Assembly: GCA_015069695.1 (NCBI GenBank) | Contig: JADCRZ010000048.1 | Coordinates: forward strand, 1 to 47,731 | Direction of reading: 5' to 3' | DNA length: 47,731 bases | Source of the DNA: Williamsia sp. | GTDB taxonomy: Bacteria > Bacteroidota > Bacteroidia > Chitinophagales > Chitinophagaceae | In this document: positions 33,679 through 43,500 of the stretch, piece by piece | Position numbering within the stretch: position 1 is the stretch's first letter | Layout of the letters: each line of letters starts with the position of its first letter | Notes under the pieces: generated by a model | Databases searched by the model: none | What the model was told of the DNA's origin: nothing | Seen by the model: only the letters and a program-made list of their open reading frames with translations | Position numbers and translations under genes: made by a program

Positions 33679-35409
33679 CTACCGCTTTTTCAGATTTACC
33701 CTGAACCGCATGGTATCTTTCACCAATTCCTTGTCTTCCTTGTTAAAAGCTTTCAGCTCGGATACTACAGATGGGTTAACAGCAGCCCCGGATACAATTA
33801 CTTCGTATGCGATCTCTTTTATGAGCGGAGAAAGTTCCTTGTGTTGGTCATACTGAATTTTCAATACCTGCAGAAAGGTTTCCCCGTTTAAAGTGGTTAC
33901 TTCCTTCTCATAAACATGCCGCAGTTCATTGCTTAGCTGTTTTGTATCCGGAATACCAGCAAAATAGCTGCACAGGCAATTGGAAGCATCCTTGTTCAAA
34001 CGCCATCCTTTCAACAACAAACTTTGTGAAGTTTCCGGATTGTTCATTTTGTTTCTGTACAGCTGCGATGCTTTTACGTACTGGTGGTTTTGCACATAGC
34101 TATCAGCTACTTTCTGGTAACAGTTCCGGGCTTCGGCGGTATGGAGAAGCAGGCTGTGCAGGTCACCGGCCTTCTCAAACTGGTTGAGCTCTTCGTACAC
34201 TTCAATGGCTTGCGAGATCAGGTTGCCCCGTTCAAAACATTCCGCTGCTTTTATTTTGTTCCGGCAATACTTCAAATAAATTGTTCCCGCTTCCTGGTAA
34301 AAGCCCCCTTCTTCCAGAACTTGCGCTGCCATGTAATAATCTCTGAGCAGCTTCATATAAACAAAAGCAGCTTTCTTATAATCTTTTTGCTTGATCAATT
34401 CCTGGGCCGTTTGCCTGTATTGTGCCTCCAATTGACGGAACGCCTTATCAGGTAATACAGCCATCCCATTCCCGCTCCTGGTTCTGGCTGTATTGAACAA
34501 AGAAAAATCAGTCCATCTTTTTTGCAGCTCAAGCAGGGAAGGATTTGATGAGCCCCTGCCCACACCATCTGTGTCAAGGGGAATGGCATATTGAAGGGCT
34601 TCGTGTGGCTTTTCTTTGAGCAGTTCCATCAGCCGGTCAACCCGCTTCTGGTTACGGCGTTCCAGTTCCTCATACTTTAGTTGGAGCTGGCTGATCCAAT
34701 TACCCATCCTTTCAGGGAACAGGTTCTTGATCGATTCAAGCCGGGAAAGCAGCCATGCGTGCGCTGCAGGGTCCTGGCCTGTTTCTGAATGAGCTGTTTT
34801 TTTTGTGAAGAGCGTACGGTACAAGGACAACTTCATCTTCTCAAAAACACTGAGCGGCTTGTCTGTAAATTCTTTTGGTTCAGGAAAGTCTTTTTCCAGT
34901 GCGTCCAGTGTTTCTTCCGGGGAAGAGGGTTTTATATGCAATGTTCTTACCAGCGTTGGAATAAACGGAATAGGTGCAGGTTCATAGATCGCAGGCTTGA
35001 TCTCAACCAGCAACGCTATCAACCTCTTCCAATCAACCGGTTCTTCCAGCTCTACCAGGCCGAACTCCGGATGGAGCACATGTTTCTTTCCTTTAAACAA
35101 CTGATCGGTTTCAGCGGCAGACAGCGTGGGATACAGTAAAGATCGCTCCGGAATGTACAGTGTTGTGCTTATCAGTTGGCAGAACATGTTTCTGCCGACA
35201 TCGGTTTTGGCAATGTCAGTACCGGAAGTTAACAGGCAACCCCAAACCGAATTGGCGCTATCACCGGGAACAGGATACACGGTCAGTCCATCCAGTGAAA
35301 GTCCCATTTGCTGGATTTCTTTTATCCAGTGTCCCGGCGAAGGACTTTTTATTAGGATGCCCGCCAGCGGATAGGCATTTTTAGGACAGGGTTTTAGCTG
35401 TAGTTCCAT
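33679..35409 (-). CDS. MoxR-vWA-beta-propeller system protein with alpha-solenoid (TPR-like) C-terminus
   Basis: 576-aa protein, last gene of a five-gene overlapping operon. The N-terminal half (about residues 1-180) is a compact mixed domain of unknown fold that I take to be one of the bpX domains of this system. The second half (about 300-520) is a run of helical hairpins with TPR-like periodicity (AAFVYMKLLRDYYMAAQVLEEGGFY, AGTIYLKYCRNKIKAAECFERGN, AIEVYEELNQFEKAGDLH), suggesting a protein-binding solenoid. No enzymatic motif is seen. It overlaps the upstream vWA/propeller gene by 29 bases. The role is inferred from context only. Confidence 0.72.
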   Translation of the reverse strand: MELQLKPCPKNAYPLAGILIKSPSPGHWIKEIQQMGLSLDGLTVYPVPGDSANSVWGCLLTSGTDIAKTDVGRNMFCQLISTTLYIPERSLLYPTLSAAETDQLFKGKKHVLHPEFGLVELEEPVDWKRLIALLVEIKPAIYEPAPIPFIPTLVRTLHIKPSSPEETLDALEKDFPEPKEFTDKPLSVFEKMKLSLYRTLFTKKTAHSETGQDPAAHAWLLSRLESIKNLFPERMGNWISQLQLKYEELERRNQKRVDRLMELLKEKPHEALQYAIPLDTDGVGRGSSNPSLLELQKRWTDFSLFNTARTRSGNGMAVLPDKAFRQLEAQYRQTAQELIKQKDYKKAAFVYMKLLRDYYMAAQVLEEGGFYQEAGTIYLKYCRNKIKAAECFERGNLISQAIEVYEELNQFEKAGDLHSLLLHTAEARNCYQKVADSYVQNHQYVKASQLYRNKMNNPETSQSLLLKGWRLNKDASNCLCSYFAGIPDTKQLSNELRHVYEKEVTTLNGETFLQVLKIQYDQHKELSPLIKEIAYEVIVSGAAVNPSVVSELKAFNKEDKELVKDTMRFRVNLKKR

Positions 35410-37753
35410 GTTTCACGATTGTGTCTATAAAAGGCTCCATGTACCGCTTCCAGAACTGCACCCGGCTGATCGGGTCTTTTCGTGCTGCTCCTTCCGGATA
35501 GTAATAGTAGTTTCCGGCAATATCATGTTCCGTAGCTGCACTCAGATCGGCATCCAGCACGGATGGAATGTAGATGGTATCAATCAGCGGATTGCTGCTT
35601 TTCAGGATCAGCATGCCCGCTCTGTTGATGGTAATTGCACTTCCATCCGGAAAACAGAATTCGTCTTTCCCGTGTGCTGTTGCCACAAGCCGCCCGTCCA
35701 GAAAATGTGTTCTTTCCAACTTGATAATGCTGTGATCTGTCAGGCGCAGCTCATGCGCATTGTTAAACACCAGATTATTGACCTGATTGATGAATACAGC
35801 AGTAACATTTTTAAGCACACTTTTATCCCATTTCTTATACTGCACTTCTTTGAGCTTTTTCTCTCTGTTCTTGTAATAGTCAATCATCGTACTGGGTAAA
35901 TTCTCGATTGATTCTACCACAATAGTTCCCCACTGCTCAGGTCCACCATGTTCCTCCAGTTCAAACAACCAGTGTTTACTGGTGTAACCCAGGGAACAAT
36001 AAGTAAAACGGCCGTTGTAAAATATAAAGTTCTTGTATTCTGATTTTCTGGAATCATTAAAATGAATGGAACCTCCTTTACCGGTGGCCAGATTAAGGAT
36101 TATTACTTTACTGTTCGAGACATTAAACAACAGTAACAGGTATTCACCATTCTTCTTTTGTCCTATTTCTGCCTCTGCGTTGGGGTATGGCAGATTTTCG
36201 TACACCATCTCCCATCCTTTGACATGAACGGATTGATGATTCGTTGAGCGCAGCAGTGCTCCTTCGGCTGTAATCGCGAAAAGAGTTCCATCGTCAGCCG
36301 GCAGTATTTTTTTGGCGTTTGATACAGCCGGAAATAAGATGGGATATACAGGTCTTTTTTCGTGTTTTTTATCCGCCCCGGCTGCAGGCTTTTTCGGTTC
36401 CTTTTTCCAATGCTCATCCAAATCGAGGTGGATATGCTGGACATGCTTTTGGCTACGCTGCTGCCTCCTGTAAACATCCATGTTTCCCTTGTTATCTGTT
36501 TGGATCAGGTAATTAAATGCCTCCTTGTGATCGCTTAATGTTTTGCACAGCTGCGGCTGGTCAAACACCTCCTTGGCTGCAATAAAGAAAATCTCCCTGT
36601 CTTTCGCAACATCCTTCCTGTTGAAAAAAGCTTCCAATCCCAGCGCAGGGTGCAGACAAGGTTCCAGTACCTGCAGACTGGTAATAACTTCCTCTATAGA
36701 ATGGAAAGCCACAGGATGACATTCTTTGCCTACTGCAAAAGCTGAACAGGAGATAGCTGTTTTTGGATGCCGCGCGATGGCGAGCAGCAGCGCATAAGCA
36801 AGGATCTTGGGCGTTCCCCAGCTTTTGATAGATACGTCGATCAGCATCACACGCTCCTGCCTGTTTTGCTGCGGAGGCATTTCCCGGTTTACATAAAGTG
36901 CTTCCCCGTTTGCCAGCCGGGAAAGAAAAAGAAGTTCATCATTGGCAAATTCCGAAAGCAGCAACCTGTCGAACCCGCCCCTGTTTGTCAGATCGGAGAT
37001 GCCTCCTACAGGATGCTGGCTGGGCAGGTGATGATGATAAGGAATTTGCAGGCCGCTCCACAGACTCTTGATGAGAGAGCCCACATGAAATGTCTGGCTA
37101 TGGTTGATCAGCTCCCGGATGAAATCTTTTTTATCTCCTTGTTCAGAGAGCGGCTCTTCCAGAATAAGTTCCTGAACAGCCGGCAGATCAGCCAGTCCTG
37201 ATATGATGGTCTCTACATCCGGGAATTTGCCGGCTAAAAGGCTAACGGCCCGGAAGTCATTATTATAGGCGTTAACATGAAAGCTCTTTGTGGCGAGCCA
37301 CACGTTTTGCGCTTGCTGGTGCTCCAAAAAAGCATCCAGCATTTTTTTAGCCTTCTTTTCCCCCACGCCTCTATGCGTGTTGGCAAACAAGGTTTGCAGT
37401 ACCAGGAACCTGTTTCTTCCCTGCTTGTACTTCTTCGGCAATTGGGCTAAAAGCAGCAGGAATGAAATAGCTGATTTTAATGGCTCTCTTGTACTGTTCC
37501 CCCCTCCAAGCTTTGCATCCATCAAGGCGTACACCTCATTTAACGCGCTTTCGCCACCGGGGTTGGTAGCAATTATACAAAGAAGCAGGGCACCAAAAGG
37601 AGGAAAGCCCTGGCTGCTTAAGTGTTCAAGCACTTCGGTCACGAATGCCTTATAGGCTATGGTACTGCCCCCAGGAACGGCAAGCACCTCTCCGTCTTCT
37701 TCCCATCGCCAGAAATACCCCTCATAACCCTGAAAATAATCAAGCCAATCCAT
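35381..37753 (-). CDS. vWA and beta-propeller protein of a MoxR ternary system
   Basis: 790-aa protein combining: an N-terminal helical part (about residues 30-285); a vWA-like domain beginning RVMLIDVSIKSWGTP, where Asp306 and Ser308 are the likely MIDAS residues although the second serine is shifted; and a C-terminal region (about 450-750) of repeated beta-strands such as GTLFAITAEGALLRS and GEYLLLLFNVSNSKVIILNLATGKG, consistent with a beta-propeller. This vWA-plus-propeller fusion next to a MoxR ATPase is the hallmark of MoxR-vWA-beta-propeller ternary systems. The protein is probably remodelled or loaded by the ATPase. Overlaps of 14 and 29 bases with its neighbours suggest tight translational coupling. 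Confidence 0.78.
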   Translation of the reverse strand: MDWLDYFQGYEGYFWRWEEDGEVLAVPGGSTIAYKAFVTEVLEHLSSQGFPPFGALLLCIIATNPGGESALNEVYALMDAKLGGGNSTREPLKSAISFLLLLAQLPKKYKQGRNRFLVLQTLFANTHRGVGEKKAKKMLDAFLEHQQAQNVWLATKSFHVNAYNNDFRAVSLLAGKFPDVETIISGLADLPAVQELILEEPLSEQGDKKDFIRELINHSQTFHVGSLIKSLWSGLQIPYHHHLPSQHPVGGISDLTNRGGFDRLLLSEFANDELLFLSRLANGEALYVNREMPPQQNRQERVMLIDVSIKSWGTPKILAYALLLAIARHPKTAISCSAFAVGKECHPVAFHSIEEVITSLQVLEPCLHPALGLEAFFNRKDVAKDREIFFIAAKEVFDQPQLCKTLSDHKEAFNYLIQTDNKGNMDVYRRQQRSQKHVQHIHLDLDEHWKKEPKKPAAGADKKHEKRPVYPILFPAVSNAKKILPADDGTLFAITAEGALLRSTNHQSVHVKGWEMVYENLPYPNAEAEIGQKKNGEYLLLLFNVSNSKVIILNLATGKGGSIHFNDSRKSEYKNFIFYNGRFTYCSLGYTSKHWLFELEEHGGPEQWGTIVVESIENLPSTMIDYYKNREKKLKEVQYKKWDKSVLKNVTAVFINQVNNLVFNNAHELRLTDHSIIKLERTHFLDGRLVATAHGKDEFCFPDGSAITINRAGMLILKSSNPLIDTIYIPSVLDADLSAATEHDIAGNYYYYPEGAARKDPISRVQFWKRYMEPFIDTIVKHGTTAKTLS

Positions 37754-38459
37754 ACAACTGTTTTAAGCTTACCCGGAACGAGCCAATAGATAAAGGCTTA
37801 AGAAGCTCCTTGTCCAGTTTCCAGTATTCTCCCTTTTTGTTCCATACAATCCAGTCTTTTCCTTCCGGGTTCACCAGTTGGTTGATTGTACCCGTGAGTG
37901 CGTGTAATTCAAAGTTGTATCCCGCAGGTAATAAAAAATCATGATGGCGCCAGCATGCTTCTCCCTTAAGAGGAAGAAGCGGCGTTCCCAGGATGACGGC
38001 CCTGTCATATCCTACCAGTGCCCAATGCAGGTTCTTCAACCTGACCGCGGGAGCTGTTTCGATGTACTTTTTCAGGTCTTCTGTTTCTACCAGTAAAGCA
38101 CAGACGGCTTTCTCCTGGTTGGAAGAAACCAGCTTAATCTCTATCTTGCTATGAATGCCGAAATAGTTGTGGTTAAAGGCCGGCAGTTGAACAGGCAGGC
38201 CCTTCTCGATAGAAGTCCAGTGCAGTGCCGGCATGTCTCCTGCGGGCAGCATGCTTCCCATCGGAAACAGCTGTTGGTCCAATGCGTAATACAGTTCTTT
38301 GTAGGGAATGCTTTTTACTTCAACTGCATCAACTTGCTTTTGGGTCAGATCTTTCACCCAGATCGATGCCTCGTGAACAGCCATTTCCAGCTTATCCCAA
38401 TGCCGGATAGCACCCAGATAATCTTTGTGTGCTGCAGCTATACACAGAAAATAAGTCAT
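37740..38459 (-). CDS. MoxR-vWA-beta-propeller system accessory protein (bpX-type)
   Basis: About 239 aa. No enzymatic motif, signal peptide or membrane segment. It is rich in Trp, Tyr and beta-prone stretches (ALHWTSIEKGLPVQL, LHWALVGYDRAVILG, WRHHDFLLPAGYNFEL). I take the start at 38459 because its ATG overlaps the MoxR stop as ATGA, a classic coupling signal; an in-frame ATG eight codons upstream would overlap by 28 bases. Its place between MoxR and the vWA/propeller gene matches the accessory bpX proteins of these systems. I cannot assign the exact bpX family. Confidence 0.7.
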   Translation of the reverse strand: MTYFLCIAAAHKDYLGAIRHWDKLEMAVHEASIWVKDLTQKQVDAVEVKSIPYKELYYALDQQLFPMGSMLPAGDMPALHWTSIEKGLPVQLPAFNHNYFGIHSKIEIKLVSSNQEKAVCALLVETEDLKKYIETAPAVRLKNLHWALVGYDRAVILGTPLLPLKGEACWRHHDFLLPAGYNFELHALTGTINQLVNPEGKDWIVWNKKGEYWKLDKELLKPLSIGSFRVSLKQLYGLA

Positions 38460-39586
38460 GCTGTTTGAAGGATCGACTGCCATAAAGATTCTATTTCCTT
38501 TTGTATGTACTGCTGGTGTTCCCCATTTTTTATCCAGCTGCTGCGGGTTTGCACATACCGGAGCTTGTCTTTGATCACATTTTGCTCTTCAAAAGAAAGC
38601 GACGCTCCATTCCATTTTGTCTGGAGCGAACGAACTTCCCGGATCAGTTCTTCCGGATCAGGCGCTTTGTTGAACAAAGCCTGGGGGTGCATTTGCGGAC
38701 TGGTATCTTTCTGGATAACATGATCGATCATACCAGCCAGTATCTCGATCTGTTCTTCCGTATCCCAGATATATTTCAGGACCCAAAAATCAGACAGGGT
38801 CGCTGCCATGCGGTTAGATATGAGCGCGCTGGCAGCAACCAGGTTCTGGATTTTAACAGCCCGCCTGTCAGAAACTTTGATGCCTGTACTGCGCAGGTTG
38901 TGAACCAGGTCAACATATTGCTTTCTGACGGGTGAGAGGTCAACTGTTTTGGCGGTTTGCTGCAATAGTTTGATTTCATCGGGTGCGATCGAGGGCCGCT
39001 CAACAACCACCCGGTTTTCCAGGGCCCAGCCTGCCAGCAGGAGTTCACCCAGCAGGTCAGGATCAACATAATCGCAACGGATGCGGATCAGGAACCGGTC
39101 GAGCAGGGCATGCAGGGCTTCGTCTTCAGGTAGTACATTGCTGGCGCCGATGAACATCAGTGCGGGAAGCTTTTTTGTTTCTTTGCCGCGCCTGAAAACT
39201 TTTTCATTCAGTGCCATGAGCAAACTGTTTAAAATGGCACTGTTGGCATTAAAGATTTCATCCAGAAAGACAAGTGAGGCTTCCGGCATCATGCCTTCGG
39301 TATTGGTTACCAACTCACCCTCTTTTAATTTGCGGATGTCGAAGGGCCCAAACAGCTCTCCGGGCTCTGTGAACCTCGTCAGCAGGTATTCAAAGTTTTT
39401 ACCGCCTTCAATACAGGCAGAGAGGTGCTGCGCAAGGGCGCTTTTGGCCGTTCCCGGTGGGCCCAGCAAAAAAGCATTTTCCCTGGCTACTAACCCAATG
39501 CCCAGCAGATCAATGATCTCATCCTTTCCAATAAAAGCGCTTTTGATATAGGAAAGCGTCCTATTCAGTTTCTCAATTGCATTCAT
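38456..39586 (-). CDS. MoxR-family AAA+ ATPase
   Basis: 376-aa AAA+ ATPase. Seen: Walker A Gly42-Pro-Pro-Gly-Thr-Ala-Lys-Ser49, Walker B Leu-Val-Phe-Leu-Asp-Glu followed by IFNANSAILNSLLMALNE, sensor-1 region ALMFIGASN, and arginine-finger region ALLDRFLIRI. The MoxR/RavA-type insert EPGELFGPFDIRKLKEG is present. MoxR ATPases act with vWA partners to remodel or assemble complexes. It overlaps both neighbours, the upstream gene by 14 bases and the downstream gene through ATGA. Confidence 0.92.
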   Translation of the reverse strand: MNAIEKLNRTLSYIKSAFIGKDEIIDLLGIGLVARENAFLLGPPGTAKSALAQHLSACIEGGKNFEYLLTRFTEPGELFGPFDIRKLKEGELVTNTEGMMPEASLVFLDEIFNANSAILNSLLMALNEKVFRRGKETKKLPALMFIGASNVLPEDEALHALLDRFLIRIRCDYVDPDLLGELLLAGWALENRVVVERPSIAPDEIKLLQQTAKTVDLSPVRKQYVDLVHNLRSTGIKVSDRRAVKIQNLVAASALISNRMAATLSDFWVLKYIWDTEEQIEILAGMIDHVIQKDTSPQMHPQALFNKAPDPEELIREVRSLQTKWNGASLSFEEQNVIKDKLRYVQTRSSWIKNGEHQQYIQKEIESLWQSILQTA

Positions 39587-40217
39587 CTTTTTGGATCACT
39601 TGTTGAAATTCGTTCCAATATACGGCAGCAAACATTCCCAAGGAAGCGCGAACACCGCTTATTAGTTGGGGATGTTCCGCCAGGGGCAGTCTCCTGTATT
39701 CGATTACCCTGTCTATATAAAGCTGATACAAACAAGGATGGGAAACCACCACATCAAATGACAGTTCATGTACCGGCAAGGAATAATTAACACCTGAGTA
39801 ATGCCATGCTTTCAGATGGTTTTCCAACACTTCCACAAGTCCGTCCTCCGGGTCATAGACTTTAAGCTGGTTGATGAGGGATGGTAAGAAGCGAAGCAGC
39901 AGGTCTGCGGACAACATAGCTGCAGCACCGGGGGCTTTGCTATATGCCGGGAGAAGCTGTGCAAGTTCAGTTATCCCATGCTTTCTGTATAGTACAAGCT
40001 GTGAAGCCGTATAAACCGTTTGGGCAGCCCACAAGGCAGCTGCCTGATCAAATACAGGAACCTGGAATGGATAATTTATTGATTCATGCTGATACGCTTC
40101 AGCCAGGTATTGAGCTGCTTCCTCCCTTTGCTGCACTGTTACTTCAAGCAGGTTGTTAAAAAGCAGCACTTCTTCCTGCTGCCGGAGGTGCTGAATCGTA
40201 TGGAGAAAGTAATTCAT
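39573..40217 (-). CDS. Helical accessory protein of the MoxR-vWA-beta-propeller system
   Basis: 214-aa, largely helical, cytoplasmic protein; first gene of the five-gene operon. Notable stretches are ALWAAQTVYTASQLVLYRKHG and LLRFLPSLINQLKVYDPEDGLVEVLENHLKAWHYSGVNY. No known catalytic motif. Its stop overlaps the MoxR start by 14 bases. Presumed bpX-type partner by synteny; the function is unknown. Confidence 0.7.
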   Translation of the reverse strand: MNYFLHTIQHLRQQEEVLLFNNLLEVTVQQREEAAQYLAEAYQHESINYPFQVPVFDQAAALWAAQTVYTASQLVLYRKHGITELAQLLPAYSKAPGAAAMLSADLLLRFLPSLINQLKVYDPEDGLVEVLENHLKAWHYSGVNYSLPVHELSFDVVVSHPCLYQLYIDRVIEYRRLPLAEHPQLISGVRASLGMFAAVYWNEFQQVIQKDECN

Positions 40218-40558
40218 TTAAACGGGATTGTTTGCCTGTAAAGCAGCCATAGTGCCATCTACACCAGTATTGGGTCAGTGGTAAAAATAGTGCGCCGGGT
40301 CTTAATACGATTGCTTCTTTATAAACTGCTAGCAGAACTGCTAATAAACCATTGATGGTTAACTATTACCGCTCAAAGACTTTGTTCAATACTTTTCTGT
40401 TTAACTATGCTGTCTTCAAAAAGTTTTACTAGTTTCATTCTTTGAAAACCTCTTAACCAGATCAGAAAGACAGTCTGACTATCCACCGTTAACCCATATC
40501 CAAGGAGATAACACCCATACCCATAGAAGCGCACGGACTATTTCTTAAACCTTAGATT
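40218..40558. other. Divergent intergenic region between the MoxR operon and the subtilisin gene
   Basis: About 341 bases of AT-rich DNA that should hold two divergent promoters. A short palindrome CTGCTAGCAG lies near 40329-40338. Near-matches such as TACTTTTC are present, but no exact TTG-N19-TAnnTTTG was found on either strand. No coding potential recognised. Confidence 0.4.
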
Positions 40559-43500
40559 ATGAAAAAATCTGTCTCTGAAACCAGCGATCTCACACTGCTG
40601 GTTTTTGCCGCCATCAACAATAAAAGAATCTTTTTTCTGCCCCTGCTGTTTGCATTTCTCTATGGCTCTGCACAAACTGCTGGTGATGATAACAAGATTG
40701 ATCCTGCTTTCCGGACTATACTGACAGCCAGAAAAAACGGGCGGGATACGGTAACCAGTAAAAGTATCCCTGCTCATTACAGAATAGCGCCTACAGAAAG
40801 GTTGGTAGCAGGAAACCTGGAGCCGGTAAAAAGATACAACTGCATCGTATATACGAAAAACACGCAGGCTTTGCGCGACAGCGGCATTGTTGTGAACGCG
40901 GTACTGCCAAATTTTGTAACAGCCTGGGCCACCCTCGACCAGCTCACAAAAATGGCATCCATGCCCGAAGTGGCATACGTGAAAGCACCGCATACCATCA
41001 ACGTGCAAAATGATATAGCAGTAGGAAGTACGGGCGCCTCCCTGTTGCATGCCGGGAAATTAAACAATACAGTGTACAAGGGTAAAAATATACTGGTAGC
41101 TATCTTCGATACCGGCATTGATTGGGACCATCCTGATTTCAGAAATCCATCCGACACCACCAAAAGCCGTATCCTGCGCATCTGGGATCAAACCCTTACA
41201 CCCATTGCCGGAGAAAGCTCGCCCGCCGGATACAATTACGGTGTTGAATATACGCAGGTGCAGCTCAACGACGAGCTGGACGGAACGCCAACCAATTACG
41301 TGCGCGAGAAAGATATTTACGGCCATGGAACGCATGTGGCCGGTACGGCTGCCGGAAACGGATCTGCCCTGGCTTCAAAGAAATTCATGGGCATAGCTCC
41401 GGAGGCCGACATTATTATCGTGAAAGGCGGCGACAGTACATTTTCAAGCGTGAACGTGATCAATGCAATCAGCTACCTGCAAACGCTGGCAACAACCCTG
41501 GGCAGGCCGATCGTGATCAACATGAGCTTTGGCTTCCTGCTCTCGGCACACGATGGCACGGACCCGGAAGAAGTGGCCATCGACCAGTTCACTGCATCTG
41601 CGCCCGGCCGTGCAGTCGTGGTAGCTGCAGGAAATGACAATGGGTTCAATCTTCACAACCGGCTCAGCCTGGCAGGGAACGGGAGTGTTTCCTCCAACTT
41701 TACGGTTCCGGCAGTCAGCACCGGCACTGAAATCTTTTCATACAAGGTGTATGCGAACAACAACAGCAGCCTGTCAGCTATGCTTACCGCGCCGGATGGC
41801 AATACCCTAACGGCTGCTGCCGGACAAAACCCGACCGGAACAGTCGTAAACAATAATTTCACCGTTGCACTGTACAACGGCGTGGATGCCGGTAACGGGC
41901 ACCGGTATGTTGAGCTTACCGTAGCAAGGAACGGCACCAATACTTCCAGTCCGGCCGGTTCCTGGTCGCTGTCGGTTACCAACAATACGGCCTCTCTCCT
42001 TACGCTGGATGGCTGGCTGCGCAAAGGCGCCGGTTTTACCAATATCTTGCTGGCAGGCGCAGACAGTAATTATCTGGTAAACTCACCCGGCAATGCTTCG
42101 TCTGCTATTACGGTCGCTTCTTATGTAGGCAAGCTGTCTGCGCTAACCTCTACCGGTTCTCTGTCGCGGGACTTGTTCCAACGCCAGGACAGCATTTCTT
42201 CATCCAGTTCCCGCGGCCCGAGAATAGACGGTGTGATGAAGCCTGATATTTCGGCAACGGGTCATAGCGTGGTTTCCTGTTTATCGTCGGATGCGCTTTC
42301 CAATTACACGCCTATTATTACCAATGCAGGATTGTACCAGCTGTTGCAGGGCACCAGCATGGCGGCACCGGTGGTCGCCGGCTCAATAGCCTTGTTATTT
42401 CAGGCCAATCCCGCCACCAGCGCTGCCCAGGCAAAAAACCTGCTGAATACCACCGCCACCAAAGATGCGATGACCGAGCTTCCGGGCGCCACGCCAAACG
42501 CTACATGGGGATATGGCAAGACGGATGTATTCAAAGCGGTATCAGCTTCGTTCAACTGCTCACCGGTTGTGAGACGGACTTATCAGTATGACAATTCAAA
42601 CCGGTATGCTCAATACTTTGCGTATTATATGCCGGGTACAAACCACCGCTTAGCCGTCAGGTTTACACCGGACGCCAGTGGGAAACTGGCCGGTGCCTAT
42701 TTTTATACTTACCCGATTGTAACAGGATTGTTGCTTGAAGTAAGAAGCAACAACGCAGGTTTCCCCGGCACCCTGTTGGGCACGCTTGGTATCGACAGCA
42801 GCAGTGTAGCCAAGGGAGCCTTTAACTATGTCGACCTGAGCAGCCTCAACATATCTATCACCAACGCAACAGACTATTTTATTGTGCTGACAAGAAATCC
42901 TACCAACAGCAGCAACTGGGGACTGATCGATGAAAACATTTCGCTGGATAATCGCTCGGTGGTATCAACGGATGGGGGCGCAAGCTGGTCAAATTATCCT
43001 TATGATTTTGCGATCCGCTCAGTAGTGTATGCAAACAACCAGACCACAGGCAATATCGCGGCAGCCAGTTCGGTTGATATAAGAGATATCAGCACCAGCA
43101 ACAGCTTTATCAATAGCGCCTGTGCCCTGATAGCACAGCTGGTTCCCGGCGGGGCCAGTCCTGTAACAGGCCCTGTTACCGGCAATGTATGGATCGAAGC
43201 CGGGGTTCCGCACTATGGCCTTGATCCCTTTGTTTCCCGGCATTACCAGCTCACGCCCGCTTCCAATGCAACAGGCGCCACCGGAAGAGTAACCCTGTAC
43301 TTTACCCAGCAAGAATTTACCGCGTTCAACAACGATCCGTACAGCCTGTTCGACCTGCCGGCCAATCCGACTGATGCAGCAGGCAAGGCCAATTTACGTG
43401 TAGGCAAATACCCCGGCACCAGCAGCGATAGCAGCGGCCTGCCGGCCAGCTACGGCCAGGCACCCATTATCATCGATCCCAATGATGCCGACATTGTATG

